Assembly: GCA_020444325.1 (NCBI GenBank)
Contig: JAHLLD010000002.1
Span: forward strand, 222,882 to 286,881
Source: a bacterium
GTDB taxonomy: Bacteria > Bacteroidota > Ignavibacteria > SZUA-365
DNA length: 64,000 bases
Direction: 5' to 3'
Shown here: positions 8,533 through 16,879 of the stretch, piece by piece
How positions within the stretch are numbered: the stretch's first letter is position 1
Layout: each line of letters starts with the position of its first letter
Program-made: the position numbers and the translations under genes
The notes under the pieces: generated by a model
Database searches by the model: none
What the model was told of the DNA's origin: nothing
Seen by the model: the letters and a program-made list of their open reading frames with translations, nothing else

Positions 8533-9000
8533 ATGGCTGAACCCATCGAAAAAGTATCCATAGTGGTATCACGTGGTTCCCTGGAAGGAGTGTACCCCGG
8601 ACTGATTATGGCAAATGGTGCGAGGATGGAGGGTATCGAGGCAACGTTGTTTTTTACCTTTTTCGGTCTCGATGCGATCATCGATAAACGTCTGGATAAT
8701 CTGAAGGTGGCGACTGTAGGAAACCCGGCCATGCATATCCCGACGCTTCTCGGTTCCATTCCCGGCATGTCTGCATTTGCGACCTCCAAGATGAAAAAGG
8801 AAATGGAAACACTCGACATTCCTCCTGTTCGTGAATTTTTGGAAATGATACACGACGCCGGAGGAGAGATGTATGCATGCAAAGCCACCGTTGATATGTT
8901 CCACCTGACGAAAGACGATTTTTGTCCCCAGGTCGATGATATCATCAGTGTCGGACAGTTTTACGAGATGTCAGGTAATGCCCAGATTATTTTTACATGA
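8533..9000 (+). CDS. DsrE/DsrF/DrsH-like family protein (DsrE2 type)
   Basis: 155 residues matching the DsrE2 family: FFTFFGLDAI, NLKVATVGNPAM, MKKEMETLDIPPVREFLEM, the putative sulfur-binding cysteine C116 in GGEMYACKATVDMF, and VGQFYEMSGNAQIIF at the C-terminus. Family members accept and transfer sulfane sulfur. AGGAG lies 6 bases before the ATG. It is the last gene of the sqr operon, which ends at the terminator at 9036-9069. Confidence 0.87.
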   Translation: MAEPIEKVSIVVSRGSLEGVYPGLIMANGARMEGIEATLFFTFFGLDAIIDKRLDNLKVATVGNPAMHIPTLLGSIPGMSAFATSKMKKEMETLDIPPVREFLEMIHDAGGEMYACKATVDMFHLTKDDFCPQVDDIISVGQFYEMSGNAQIIFT

Positions 9001-9035
9001 TCCGGTGTGCAATTTACGCTGCCGGGGAAGCCTGC

Positions 9036-9069
9036 AAAAACCGCATTCTTTTGGATGCGGTTTTTTTTT
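9036..9069 (+). terminator. Rho-independent terminator of the sqr operon
   Basis: AAAAACCGCAT (9036-9046) pairs with ATGCGGTTTTT (from 9055), with an 8-base loop, and runs into nine or more T. It lies 35 bases after the DsrE2 stop. Confidence 0.88.
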
Positions 9070-9097
9070 ACTTCAATCGGAGAGCAGACAATATCAT

Positions 9098-12000
9098 TCA
9101 GGGACTGATGAGCGTAAAGGCTGCCCAGATTCGTGGGTCGTCATAGCGGGCGCGGAGCCGGGCGCGTGCGCCGCGTAGTGCATCGGCCAGTGAGGCGCCC
9201 GCGAGCCAGGTCGAGTAGAAATCAGCCATGAAGCCGACGGTGAGCTGATCGGGCACAACCCATAGGCTCATGAGCAGCGCGGATGCCCCGGCGGAAAAGA
9301 AGGATCGTTGCAGACCAAAAACGCCCTCGCCGATACGGATATCACCGAGTCCGGTTTCACATGCGCTGAGTGTCACGAGTTCAGTCCCGCTCAGTGGGAG
9401 TTGTGCGACCTCCATGGCGGTAAGGATGCCGTCATCCCGGTCAGGGGGGAGTGTCGTTCCGGTCCAGGCCGGATTCGCATGTGCAAGAATCAGACCCGAG
9501 CGCAGTAGTGGGTGCTGCTCGTATGCAAGGAAGGATCGTCCGCGCTGAATGCTGTCAGGAGGAGTGTCGACTTCTTTTGCCATGTCGCGGGAAGGCAGGA
9601 AAAAGCCATGCGTTGCCAGGTGGATGAAACGCGGATGTAGCGCGCAGGAAGCAGCAAGTTTCTGTTCTGTTGCATTGTCATGTTCCAGCACGGTGGTCTG
9701 CATACCGAGGGAGTCACAGATGCCAGCGATGCGCGTGAGTTCGCGGGCGGTGCCCGGGAGCGCTTTCCAGCCTCGTCTGTCTGATGACGACGGCAGGGAA
9801 GGATCGGAGAAGTCCGGATTTCCCAACAACAGGATGTCCCGGGCGACAGGTTGGTCGAGCAGTGAAGACTGTCGCTGATCGAGAAGCTGTTTGCTGCCTG
9901 TCAGACGGTGTAGGTCGACCTTTGCATCGAGACAGTGCTGCCACCCGTTCAGCGTATCCGGCAGCAGCGCTGCGAACGGCAGCCTGTGAAGAAGTCCGTC
10001 AGGCACAACATACACCCGTTTGGCCTCCTTGATGTGCGGCGTGATCGGCGCCCAAACGGTATTGTACAATGCATTCATGTCACGGGGCGAAGTGAGCATC
10101 GCAGGATACCCGCCCAGTCCAGGTTTCGTGAGCACGTCCCGGATGGCATGTTCGCCGCCCAGATCCACTGCCGCGGCCGACCCGTGTTTCGAAAGTATAA
10201 CGGCATAGTACTGCAGCGAATCAGACAGGCTGTTTCGTGGAACAGCGAGATATTCCACGACAGCCTCATTCGGCCGGAGAACACGCTGAATATTCCGCCA
10301 GGTTGCGGTTTCAAGACTGCGGTGTTGGTCATAGCGCACGTTGACACTGCGCAAACGGGCGTCGAGAGAATCGATGCGCTGGATGAGGTGTCGCTTCAGC
10401 TCGTCGAGTCCCTCCTCCGCTTCATTGGAGGTACGTGAGATGAGAGATGCATACTGCGAACGTGCCTGCGTCAGTTCATCATATAACGCGTTTTCCGCAG
10501 TATGAAGATGCATCGACGCCCGCAGCCTGAGGTTCTCCGTGAGTACAGCACCCTTGAGTTTGAGAATCCCGTCGTATAGAATCTGAGCCGCTTCCGGCGG
10601 AGCCGCAGGCAGCACTGCCCATTGCGCAACTGTCGCCAGGTAGCGCGAGACCAGGTCACTGTGCAAGAGCAGCTGTTGTTCCTCACTTTCGAAGGCGAAT
10701 GATGCACGCAGCCTCTCACCGCAGGCATCGACAAGACGGGTCATGACCTCGACCGCCTCGTCATGGTTCGGGTGTCGCAGCAGCCAGGTCGCGTAGACAT
10801 AGAGGCTGTTGATGAGGTCGAACTGTACATCCTCATACGAGTGTCCCAGTATCGTGATTGCCTGTCGCACATGCGTCAGTGCGCTGTCGTCTTCCCCCAT
10901 TGCGAGTTCAATCGATGCGAGATTCCGCAGCATGACCCCGAGCCGAGGATGCTCTCGATCCCAGAATGCGCGATGCAGGCTGATTGCTCGCTGCTGCAGT
11001 GGATAGCCACGTTCCGGCTGTCCCTTTTCCCTGTAGAACAGTGCCAGATTGCTGAGGGGGTATATCAGGTCCCGGGCGTCCTTTCCCTGGACCTCCTCGA
11101 AAAGACGAATGGCCTCAAGGTAGTTGCCCTCCGCTTCGTCAAAACGATGCATTGCCTGGTTAATATTTCCCAGGGTTCCGAACATTTTTGCCCGGAGCAA
11201 GCGCAACACGCGTCCTTCGTCGAGCGAATCGAGAAGCTGCATGGATTTGTGCAGTATCTGCTCTGCTTGCCTGTTGCGCCCCCGCCGGAGGAAAAAGACC
11301 GTGAGGTTGTTGTAGCTCGTCACCATCACGTTCGCGCGGAATTCCTGTGGGACTCTGACGGAAAGCGATGCAGCTTCACGCAGGGCTTCTTCCGCGCCGG
11401 CACCATCACCGATGGCTTCCAGCACGTTGCCCAGTGTGAGTTGAAGGGACCACTGTGTTGTCGGTGAGACCGCGGAGGAAGGATGACGAGTGCGCTGCAT
11501 GGCGTCCGTCAGTACGGATTGCGCGTCACTGTAGCGGCCACAATGCTGATAGAAATCACCGAGTTCAAGCAGGGCATCGATGGTCGGGTTCGCGATGCGT
11601 CCATGCAGCGCTTCCTGCATCTGGAGCTGTGTCCTGTAAGCCGCCTCACTCTGCTCGAATTTCTGAGTCAGGAACAATCCCTCTGCAAGGTAATACTGGC
11701 AGTCCGCCGCCGTGGCACTATCGCCGAGAGCGAGGTAACACTCCTTTGCCCGCTCGAAGGTGGCTACGGCGCTGTGATAATTTCCCATCTGGTGGCGCAC
11801 CAGACCGAGCCAGTACCGGTTGTCGGCGAGCTTGGTGGAGTCGGCGACGCCAAGATGTTCGAGTGTTTCCTGATTGCTTGCGAAGAATGCTTCCGCCGCG
11901 GAATAATCCTCCCGCAGCCAGGCGAACATCCCCTGACCGTTGCGTAAGTCAACGCTGAACGCCGATTCGCATGGGTACACGCTGTGGTAGAGACTGTCTG

Positions 12001-12379
12001 CGAGGCGATAGTGCGTGCTGCCCCACTGTGCATCCGTCATGGAGCGGGCATCGGCGCTGTATTTAAGTGCGATGAGCAGAGCAGGGTGTGGATCCCTTCC
12101 GAACAGCGCCTCGCTTAGCTGCAGAAGGGAATCGCTGATCAGGATGAGCGTATCCCGGTCCGTCTCCCTGACGTCGAATGCGTACAGTGAATCGCGGCGG
12201 TTGAAATCCTGCTGCAATTCCACCCATCGGAGGGAATCGGCGACATCGGGAAAGAGATACTGACGGGTTGGGGGACAGGGCGTTTCAATCACCTGCGCCT
12301 GCAGGCAGTGCAACGGAAGCACTGGTGTGAGAGCGAGAGCTGAAAGGAGGAGGAATATTGGGATGCGTATGAGTTTCAT
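9098..12379 (-). CDS. TPR-repeat protein with C-terminal CHAT (caspase-like) domain, exported
   Basis: About 1093 residues from ATG 12379, chosen because it begins a signal peptide (MKLIRIPIFLLLSALALT...LQAQ). Earlier in-frame starts exist (ATG 12418, TTG 12433), and the ribosome site is weak for all. Residues ~40-600 are tandem TPR units (for example YLAEGLFLTQKFEQSEAAYR). The last ~350 form a CHAT domain with the caspase-type dyad His (about 924, HLATHGFF) and Cys (about 1007, LSACETGLG). CHAT proteins are proteases of the separase/caspase clan. The signal peptide suggests action outside the cytoplasm, which is unusual. It lies directly downstream of a TPR histidine kinase gene (55 bases from this start). 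Confidence 0.85.
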   Translation of the reverse strand: MKLIRIPIFLLLSALALTPVLPLHCLQAQVIETPCPPTRQYLFPDVADSLRWVELQQDFNRRDSLYAFDVRETDRDTLILISDSLLQLSEALFGRDPHPALLIALKYSADARSMTDAQWGSTHYRLADSLYHSVYPCESAFSVDLRNGQGMFAWLREDYSAAEAFFASNQETLEHLGVADSTKLADNRYWLGLVRHQMGNYHSAVATFERAKECYLALGDSATAADCQYYLAEGLFLTQKFEQSEAAYRTQLQMQEALHGRIANPTIDALLELGDFYQHCGRYSDAQSVLTDAMQRTRHPSSAVSPTTQWSLQLTLGNVLEAIGDGAGAEEALREAASLSVRVPQEFRANVMVTSYNNLTVFFLRRGRNRQAEQILHKSMQLLDSLDEGRVLRLLRAKMFGTLGNINQAMHRFDEAEGNYLEAIRLFEEVQGKDARDLIYPLSNLALFYREKGQPERGYPLQQRAISLHRAFWDREHPRLGVMLRNLASIELAMGEDDSALTHVRQAITILGHSYEDVQFDLINSLYVYATWLLRHPNHDEAVEVMTRLVDACGERLRASFAFESEEQQLLLHSDLVSRYLATVAQWAVLPAAPPEAAQILYDGILKLKGAVLTENLRLRASMHLHTAENALYDELTQARSQYASLISRTSNEAEEGLDELKRHLIQRIDSLDARLRSVNVRYDQHRSLETATWRNIQRVLRPNEAVVEYLAVPRNSLSDSLQYYAVILSKHGSAAAVDLGGEHAIRDVLTKPGLGGYPAMLTSPRDMNALYNTVWAPITPHIKEAKRVYVVPDGLLHRLPFAALLPDTLNGWQHCLDAKVDLHRLTGSKQLLDQRQSSLLDQPVARDILLLGNPDFSDPSLPSSSDRRGWKALPGTARELTRIAGICDSLGMQTTVLEHDNATEQKLAASCALHPRFIHLATHGFFLPSRDMAKEVDTPPDSIQRGRSFLAYEQHPLLRSGLILAHANPAWTGTTLPPDRDDGILTAMEVAQLPLSGTELVTLSACETGLGDIRIGEGVFGLQRSFFSAGASALLMSLWVVPDQLTVGFMADFYSTWLAGASLADALRGARARLRARYDDPRIWAAFTLISP

Positions 12380-12434
12380 GCTGCGCGAGAAGACCACCGG
12401 AACGCTACAGTCAGGCATGTATCTATACGACAAC

Positions 12435-14348
12435 TTACTCGCTGGGGAGGGTTACCACAAATTCCGTGAACGTGTTTTCCTCAGAAAGCACCTCCATCGT
12501 TCCGTTGTATTTGTGAACGATGATATCGTAACAGATCGAGAGCCCGAGTCCCGTCCCCTTGCCGGTTTCTTTCGTCGTGTAGAAGGGCTCGAAAATGCGG
12601 TTGCGCACATTTTCGGGAATACCCGTGCCATTGTCGTGAATCCGAATCTCCACCGCGCGGTTGCGTACGGAAGTACGAAGGGTGATATGTGGAGCGTATG
12701 CGTCGTCTTCATGCTTGAGTGCGCGTTCGCGTGTTGCATCGATGGCGTTGTTGAGAATATTCAGGAAAACCTGACTCAAATCCTGCGGTACGATTTTGAC
12801 AGTCGGGAGCATGGATGAGAGTTCTTTTTCGAACACCGGTTGCTCACCCAGCTGCAGCGAAGTTGTTGCATGTCCCGCTAGCTCGACGACCGATTCGAGA
12901 ATGCTGTTGACGTCCGCAAATTGTCTTTCTTCGGAAGAACTGCGTGCATGGAGCATCATGCCACGTACGATTCCATCGGCACGTTTCCCATGCTCAAGAA
13001 TCTTCTCCACACTTTGCCGAAGATCATTGATGAGCTGGTGGCGCTGATCAGGCTCGAGCCCGACTTCCTGCATCTCATCGAGCAGCTCGCGCGAGACTTC
13101 GGAGAAATTCTTGATGAAATTGAGTGGGTTTTGAATCTCATGTGCGATGCCGGCGGTGAGCTGTCCGAGCGATGCCAGTTTCTCCTGTACGATCAGCTGC
13201 TTCTGCGTTGCTTCAAGCTGCCTGTTGATCCGCGACTTACTGCGGTAAGCGCGGAAGATGATGACCGAAAAAATCAGCACGAGGAGCAGTCCCCCTGAAG
13301 TCGCGTACACGATGGTGCGCTGCAGCTGCTGGCTGCGCTTGAGCAGCATCACTTCCTGTTCGGCCTGCTCGATGCGGTAATTGGCTTCAAGCTTTGCGAT
13401 GTCGAGCGCCTTCTGTTCATCGATGATGCTGTCTTTCATCGCCGCGTACTGAATGTGATATCGGTACGCTTCTTTGAAATTCTGCATTGATGCGTAGGTC
13501 TCCGCCATCGCGGCATAGGTATCCTGCGTTTGCTGCTTGTCGCCGATTTGCCGTGACAGTGCCAGGGCACGGGAGAAATAGGACAGTGCCTTGTTGTTGT
13601 TTCCTTTTGCGGAATTCACCTCGCCGAGACTGATGCACACGCTGGCGATGCGGCGCTGATCGCCGAGTCCCTCTCGGATCCTCAGACTCTGCAGATACTG
13701 TTTTTCCGCCCTGTTGAACTTGAGCTGTTTTTCGTATATCCACGCAATGTTGTTGAGCGCCGTCGATTCACCAAGCTTGTCGTTCGACGCGCGGTAGATC
13801 TCGAGCGCACGTTCGGAATATTCGAGCGCCTGATCATAGTCTGCCCGTTCGGTGTATATGAGCCCGATATTGGCATTGGCCGTCGCCCGCTGTTGTGCGG
13901 CGGGATTCAGTTTGAGTGCATCCTTGAAATAGCGAAGCGCGTCATCGTGATTGTCAACCTGCCAGTGTACTACCCCGATATTCAGATAGCAGGAGGCGAT
14001 CCCATTGTTGTCTTCGAGCCGTTCAAAAATGCGCAACGCTTTCATGTTCGAAGTAACCGCGTCTGCATAGTTGCCGAGGATGTAGTCGACAACGCCCTCA
14101 TTGCGGTACGCCCAGCCGAGTCCCTCTTCGTACTGCAGTGAGTCGGCGAGTCGCTGCGCGATCAGTGCGAGCTCGAACGCCTCATCAGGATTGTTGTGAC
14201 GCAGCTCCCAGGCCAGATCGTTCATCACATCGACACGTTCCTTTCCGAGCGGAACTTCCTGAATCTTTCTGGAAAGGGTGTCGGACAGCTGTGCCATCAC
14301 CGGCGAGGTGAAGGACAGCAGAAATAAAACGGACACAACAAATTTCAT
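12435..14348 (-). CDS. Sensor histidine kinase with periplasmic TPR domain
   Basis: 637 residues from ATG 14348, which has AGGA 4-5 bases upstream and starts a signal peptide (MKFVVSVLFLLSFTSPVMAQ). Six to seven TPR units (about 35-310), a coiled coil, one membrane helix (about 345-366, IVYATSGGLLLVLIFSVIIF), then the kinase: H-box GIAHEIQNPLNF (His ~403), N-box NILNNAIDAT, G1 DNGTGIP, F/G2 FEPFYTTKETGKGTGLGLSI. The TPR sensor is therefore predicted in the periplasm. No response regulator gene is adjacent. It precedes the TPR-CHAT gene in one operon, suggesting a shared signal or partner. Confidence 0.9.
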   Translation of the reverse strand: MKFVVSVLFLLSFTSPVMAQLSDTLSRKIQEVPLGKERVDVMNDLAWELRHNNPDEAFELALIAQRLADSLQYEEGLGWAYRNEGVVDYILGNYADAVTSNMKALRIFERLEDNNGIASCYLNIGVVHWQVDNHDDALRYFKDALKLNPAAQQRATANANIGLIYTERADYDQALEYSERALEIYRASNDKLGESTALNNIAWIYEKQLKFNRAEKQYLQSLRIREGLGDQRRIASVCISLGEVNSAKGNNNKALSYFSRALALSRQIGDKQQTQDTYAAMAETYASMQNFKEAYRYHIQYAAMKDSIIDEQKALDIAKLEANYRIEQAEQEVMLLKRSQQLQRTIVYATSGGLLLVLIFSVIIFRAYRSKSRINRQLEATQKQLIVQEKLASLGQLTAGIAHEIQNPLNFIKNFSEVSRELLDEMQEVGLEPDQRHQLINDLRQSVEKILEHGKRADGIVRGMMLHARSSSEERQFADVNSILESVVELAGHATTSLQLGEQPVFEKELSSMLPTVKIVPQDLSQVFLNILNNAIDATRERALKHEDDAYAPHITLRTSVRNRAVEIRIHDNGTGIPENVRNRIFEPFYTTKETGKGTGLGLSICYDIIVHKYNGTMEVLSEENTFTEFVVTLPSE

Positions 14349-14658
14349 AATATCCTGCCGGGTTTCCCGGGGCGTACTCAATGCTCGAAAGAACAGTTAT
14401 TTGTATTTGGTGAGGATGTACACAAAAATATACGAATTCCCCTCCTATTTGCGAAGATCGAAGATAGATAAATTGCATTTGTGATGCGACCGGTCCTATT
14501 TTAATCTGTTCATCAGTTTTCATTTTCTAAATGAGCACGCTTTCGTCGGCAAGACGAGGGGGCTGTTCACATCACGGACCGCTGGCGTATCTGCGCGTCA
14601 GGTGATGCAAGTGAGAACACGCTATGTTTCAGGCGTCGTTCCGGAAAACGGACTACAC
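14349..14658. other. Divergent intergenic region, 310 bp
   Basis: Separates the kinase/CHAT operon (reverse) from the beta-barrel gene (forward) and must hold both promoters. It is AT-rich around 14395-14470. I see no convincing operator, RNA gene or repeat in it. Confidence 0.5.
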
Positions 14659-15579
14659 ATGCTGCGCTACGCAATCTCCTTGTTTTTGCTGTGGCTGCTT
14701 CTGGTGCCGGACGCAGCAGCACAGCGCGCTCCCAAGTATTCGGAAGAAACCACGTTCAGATACCTGGTGGAACCGTCCTTTTACTTCTCCCTGGCAACAG
14801 AGCAGCAGAAAGATGCCGAGATTCTGCTCTTGACGTTTTACAGTCAATTGCGATCGAACATGGCATTCGATGTTGGACTGCTGCATATCAAATCGTATCT
14901 CAATGCGGACTTCAAGAGGCAGGCCTATTCTGACCGCGGTCCGAGAAATCTCAGGGATGATCTCGTTGTTTCCGTTATTCCATCAGTGATTGTATCCAAG
15001 AACTACGACGTCAGTCTTTTCCTCGAAGTCACGATGGAGACGGACATGGCTCACGGTGAAACGGACGGACAGCCGACGAAGTTTATGGACCCCGCATTCT
15101 TCTATGAGACGCTGTATCTCGGACACTGGGTCGACTGGAAATCCGACAGTGAAACACAACGCCTGAGTCTGCGCTATGGCGTCGGGTATGCATTCCAGCA
15201 GACCGTCTCCTCGGGGTTCCTGCTGACGGGTGAACGGCGCCTGAACGTCGATCCGGATAACCCGCTCTCAGCGATACGCCGTGCGCGCAGCGTCAAACTC
15301 GAATCCGGTTACAGCGGTCTCGTGAACTTTGAATACCTCAATGACCTCACGGAAGATTTGCAGCTGACGTTTCGCACCTTTGGCGTTGCGCTTTCCAAGG
15401 GAAGTCTAAGCAGCTTCTTCAGTACGCCGCACGCCATTGGCGAGGCTGAGCTCAAACTTAAATACAACGTCTTTGCGTTGAACTATGACGTTCGCGTTGT
15501 CTATGATCCGAATTATTCAAAGCGCCGCCAGCTTGATCAGTCGGCATCGTTCGGAATATCTCTGCAATTCAAGGACTGA
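14659..15579 (+). CDS. DUF3078-like exported protein, probable outer-membrane barrel
   Basis: 306 residues from ATG 14659, which opens the signal peptide MLRYAISLFLLWLLLVPDAA (cleavage after AAA-QR). An open frame extends 19 codons upstream without signal character. The mature part has alternating strands (RLSLRYGVGYAFQQTVSSGF, DLQLTFRTFGVALSKGS, LKYNVFALNYDVRVVYD) and ends with FGISLQF, a typical outer-membrane terminal strand. It resembles DUF3078-type proteins of Bacteroidota; no specific function is recognised. The next small gene starts 42 bases downstream. Confidence 0.6.
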   Translation: MLRYAISLFLLWLLLVPDAAAQRAPKYSEETTFRYLVEPSFYFSLATEQQKDAEILLLTFYSQLRSNMAFDVGLLHIKSYLNADFKRQAYSDRGPRNLRDDLVVSVIPSVIVSKNYDVSLFLEVTMETDMAHGETDGQPTKFMDPAFFYETLYLGHWVDWKSDSETQRLSLRYGVGYAFQQTVSSGFLLTGERRLNVDPDNPLSAIRRARSVKLESGYSGLVNFEYLNDLTEDLQLTFRTFGVALSKGSLSSFFSTPHAIGEAELKLKYNVFALNYDVRVVYDPNYSKRRQLDQSASFGISLQFKD

Positions 15580-15621
15580 AAACAAACGGTTCCAACTCAC
15601 ATCCCTTCATAGGAGGCCTTC

Positions 15622-16035
15622 ATGAATTCGCTTAAACGATTTACCGGCATCATCGCCCTGTTGCTCGTGCTTGCCAGCATTGCATGGGCACTTGCCGACA
15701 GCAAATCTGTCAACATCCTGTTTGAACCGGCCTGGGAGGCCGACGAATCCCTGCCCGGTGGCGGGGTAATCGTCAGCAGGGGAGAGGGCAGCAATGGTGT
15801 CATCACTGTAGATCTGCCCATGCCGCCGCCAACAGAATCTCAGAGCGAGGCGATCGAGCTCGGATCAGAACAAGTGACGCATATGGATATCTCTGTCGAG
15901 GACAACGAAGGTGTCATGCGACACTATACTGATGATCACATCTCAACGATCAACTATAGCATCGAGTTTGAATACGAGTGGGACAACGGTGTGGTCCAGG
16001 CATACGTCGTGAAACACACTGCGGATATGCAATAA
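15622..16035 (+). CDS. Small exported protein, unknown function
   Basis: 137 residues. A strong AGGAGG sits 6 bases before the ATG. Signal peptide MNSLKRFTGIIALLLVLASI...ALA, then an acidic mature domain (DESLPGGGVIVSRGEG, DISVEDNEGVMRHYTDD, SIEFEYEWDNGVVQAYVVKH). No known family recognised. It probably shares a transcript with the upstream barrel gene and is closed by the terminator at 16073. Confidence 0.7.
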   Translation: MNSLKRFTGIIALLLVLASIAWALADSKSVNILFEPAWEADESLPGGGVIVSRGEGSNGVITVDLPMPPPTESQSEAIELGSEQVTHMDISVEDNEGVMRHYTDDHISTINYSIEFEYEWDNGVVQAYVVKHTADMQ

Positions 16036-16072
16036 GGTTCAACTCGTCTGTTAAAACTCAGGACACTTCTCT

Positions 16073-16101
16073 GGCCCGGCTGCAATGTCGGGCCTTTTTT
16101 T
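16073..16101 (+). terminator. Rho-independent terminator
   Basis: GGCCCG (16073-16078) pairs with CGGGCC (16089-16094), followed by seven T. It lies 37 bases after the small exported protein gene. Confidence 0.8.
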
Positions 16102-16176
16102 CGCTGTTGCAGCATTCGCCGCACAGTGCTATAATAAATTTCTTCCCCATATTTTTTAATCAGTTCGGAGGTCGTG

Positions 16177-16701
16177 GTGGATTGGAAAAGTACACTTACC
16201 GGGGCAATCGAGTATAACTACGGTGTGACGGAAAAACTCATGCGAAGAGTTGACGACAGCAGGCTCGACTGGAAGCCGGAAAGCGGAACAAACTGGATGA
16301 GTACCGGGCAACTGCTTTATCACGTTGCCGAAGCCTGCGGCAGTAATATCAAGGGCTTCGTGACCGGCGACTGGGACTTCCCGACAGATATGCCGACGGA
16401 TGCATCCGGAGAGCCCGATATGCTGCCGGTGGCAGACAATATGCCGGCAGTGTCTTCTGTCGAGGAAGCAGTGGAGAAACTGCTGGCGGACAAGGCACTG
16501 GCGCTCAAGATGCTCGACTCCGTTTCTGAAGAAGAACTCCACACTGTGATAGCAAAAGCACCTTGGGATCCGATGGAATTTCCGCTCGCCATTCGCATGC
16601 TGCAGATGGTCGATCACCTCAAGCAGCACAAGGGACAGCTGTACTATTACCTGAAACTTCAGGGACATACTGTGAACACCATGGACCTGTGGGGTGTGTA
16701 G
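16177..16701 (+). CDS. DinB-family putative metalloenzyme
   Basis: About 174 residues. GTG 16177 is preferred because GGAGG ends 5 bases upstream; a GTG one codon earlier (16174) is possible. DinB four-helix fold with the metal-binding histidine triad: H49 (QLLYHVAEACG), H147 and H151 (MVDHLKQHKGQ). DinB/YfiT-type proteins bind a divalent metal; several act as thiol-dependent transferases. Substrate unknown. A single gene between two hairpin-separated units. Confidence 0.82.
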   Translation: MDWKSTLTGAIEYNYGVTEKLMRRVDDSRLDWKPESGTNWMSTGQLLYHVAEACGSNIKGFVTGDWDFPTDMPTDASGEPDMLPVADNMPAVSSVEEAVEKLLADKALALKMLDSVSEEELHTVIAKAPWDPMEFPLAIRMLQMVDHLKQHKGQLYYYLKLQGHTVNTMDLWGV

Positions 16702-16879
16702 CGGAGGGCAGAAAATCGTCCCCATATACCAATATTCGCAGTTCTTTCTATCTTTTCGTAAGACACACTTGTAATGCGACGGTGGCCGCACGAAGCGGCC
16801 ACCCGCCGGTTCTCCGATCGGCAGTCAATGATGAACAGCACCATCAGTCTCCTTCCATCCGTGAACTGTGAGGTGTATC

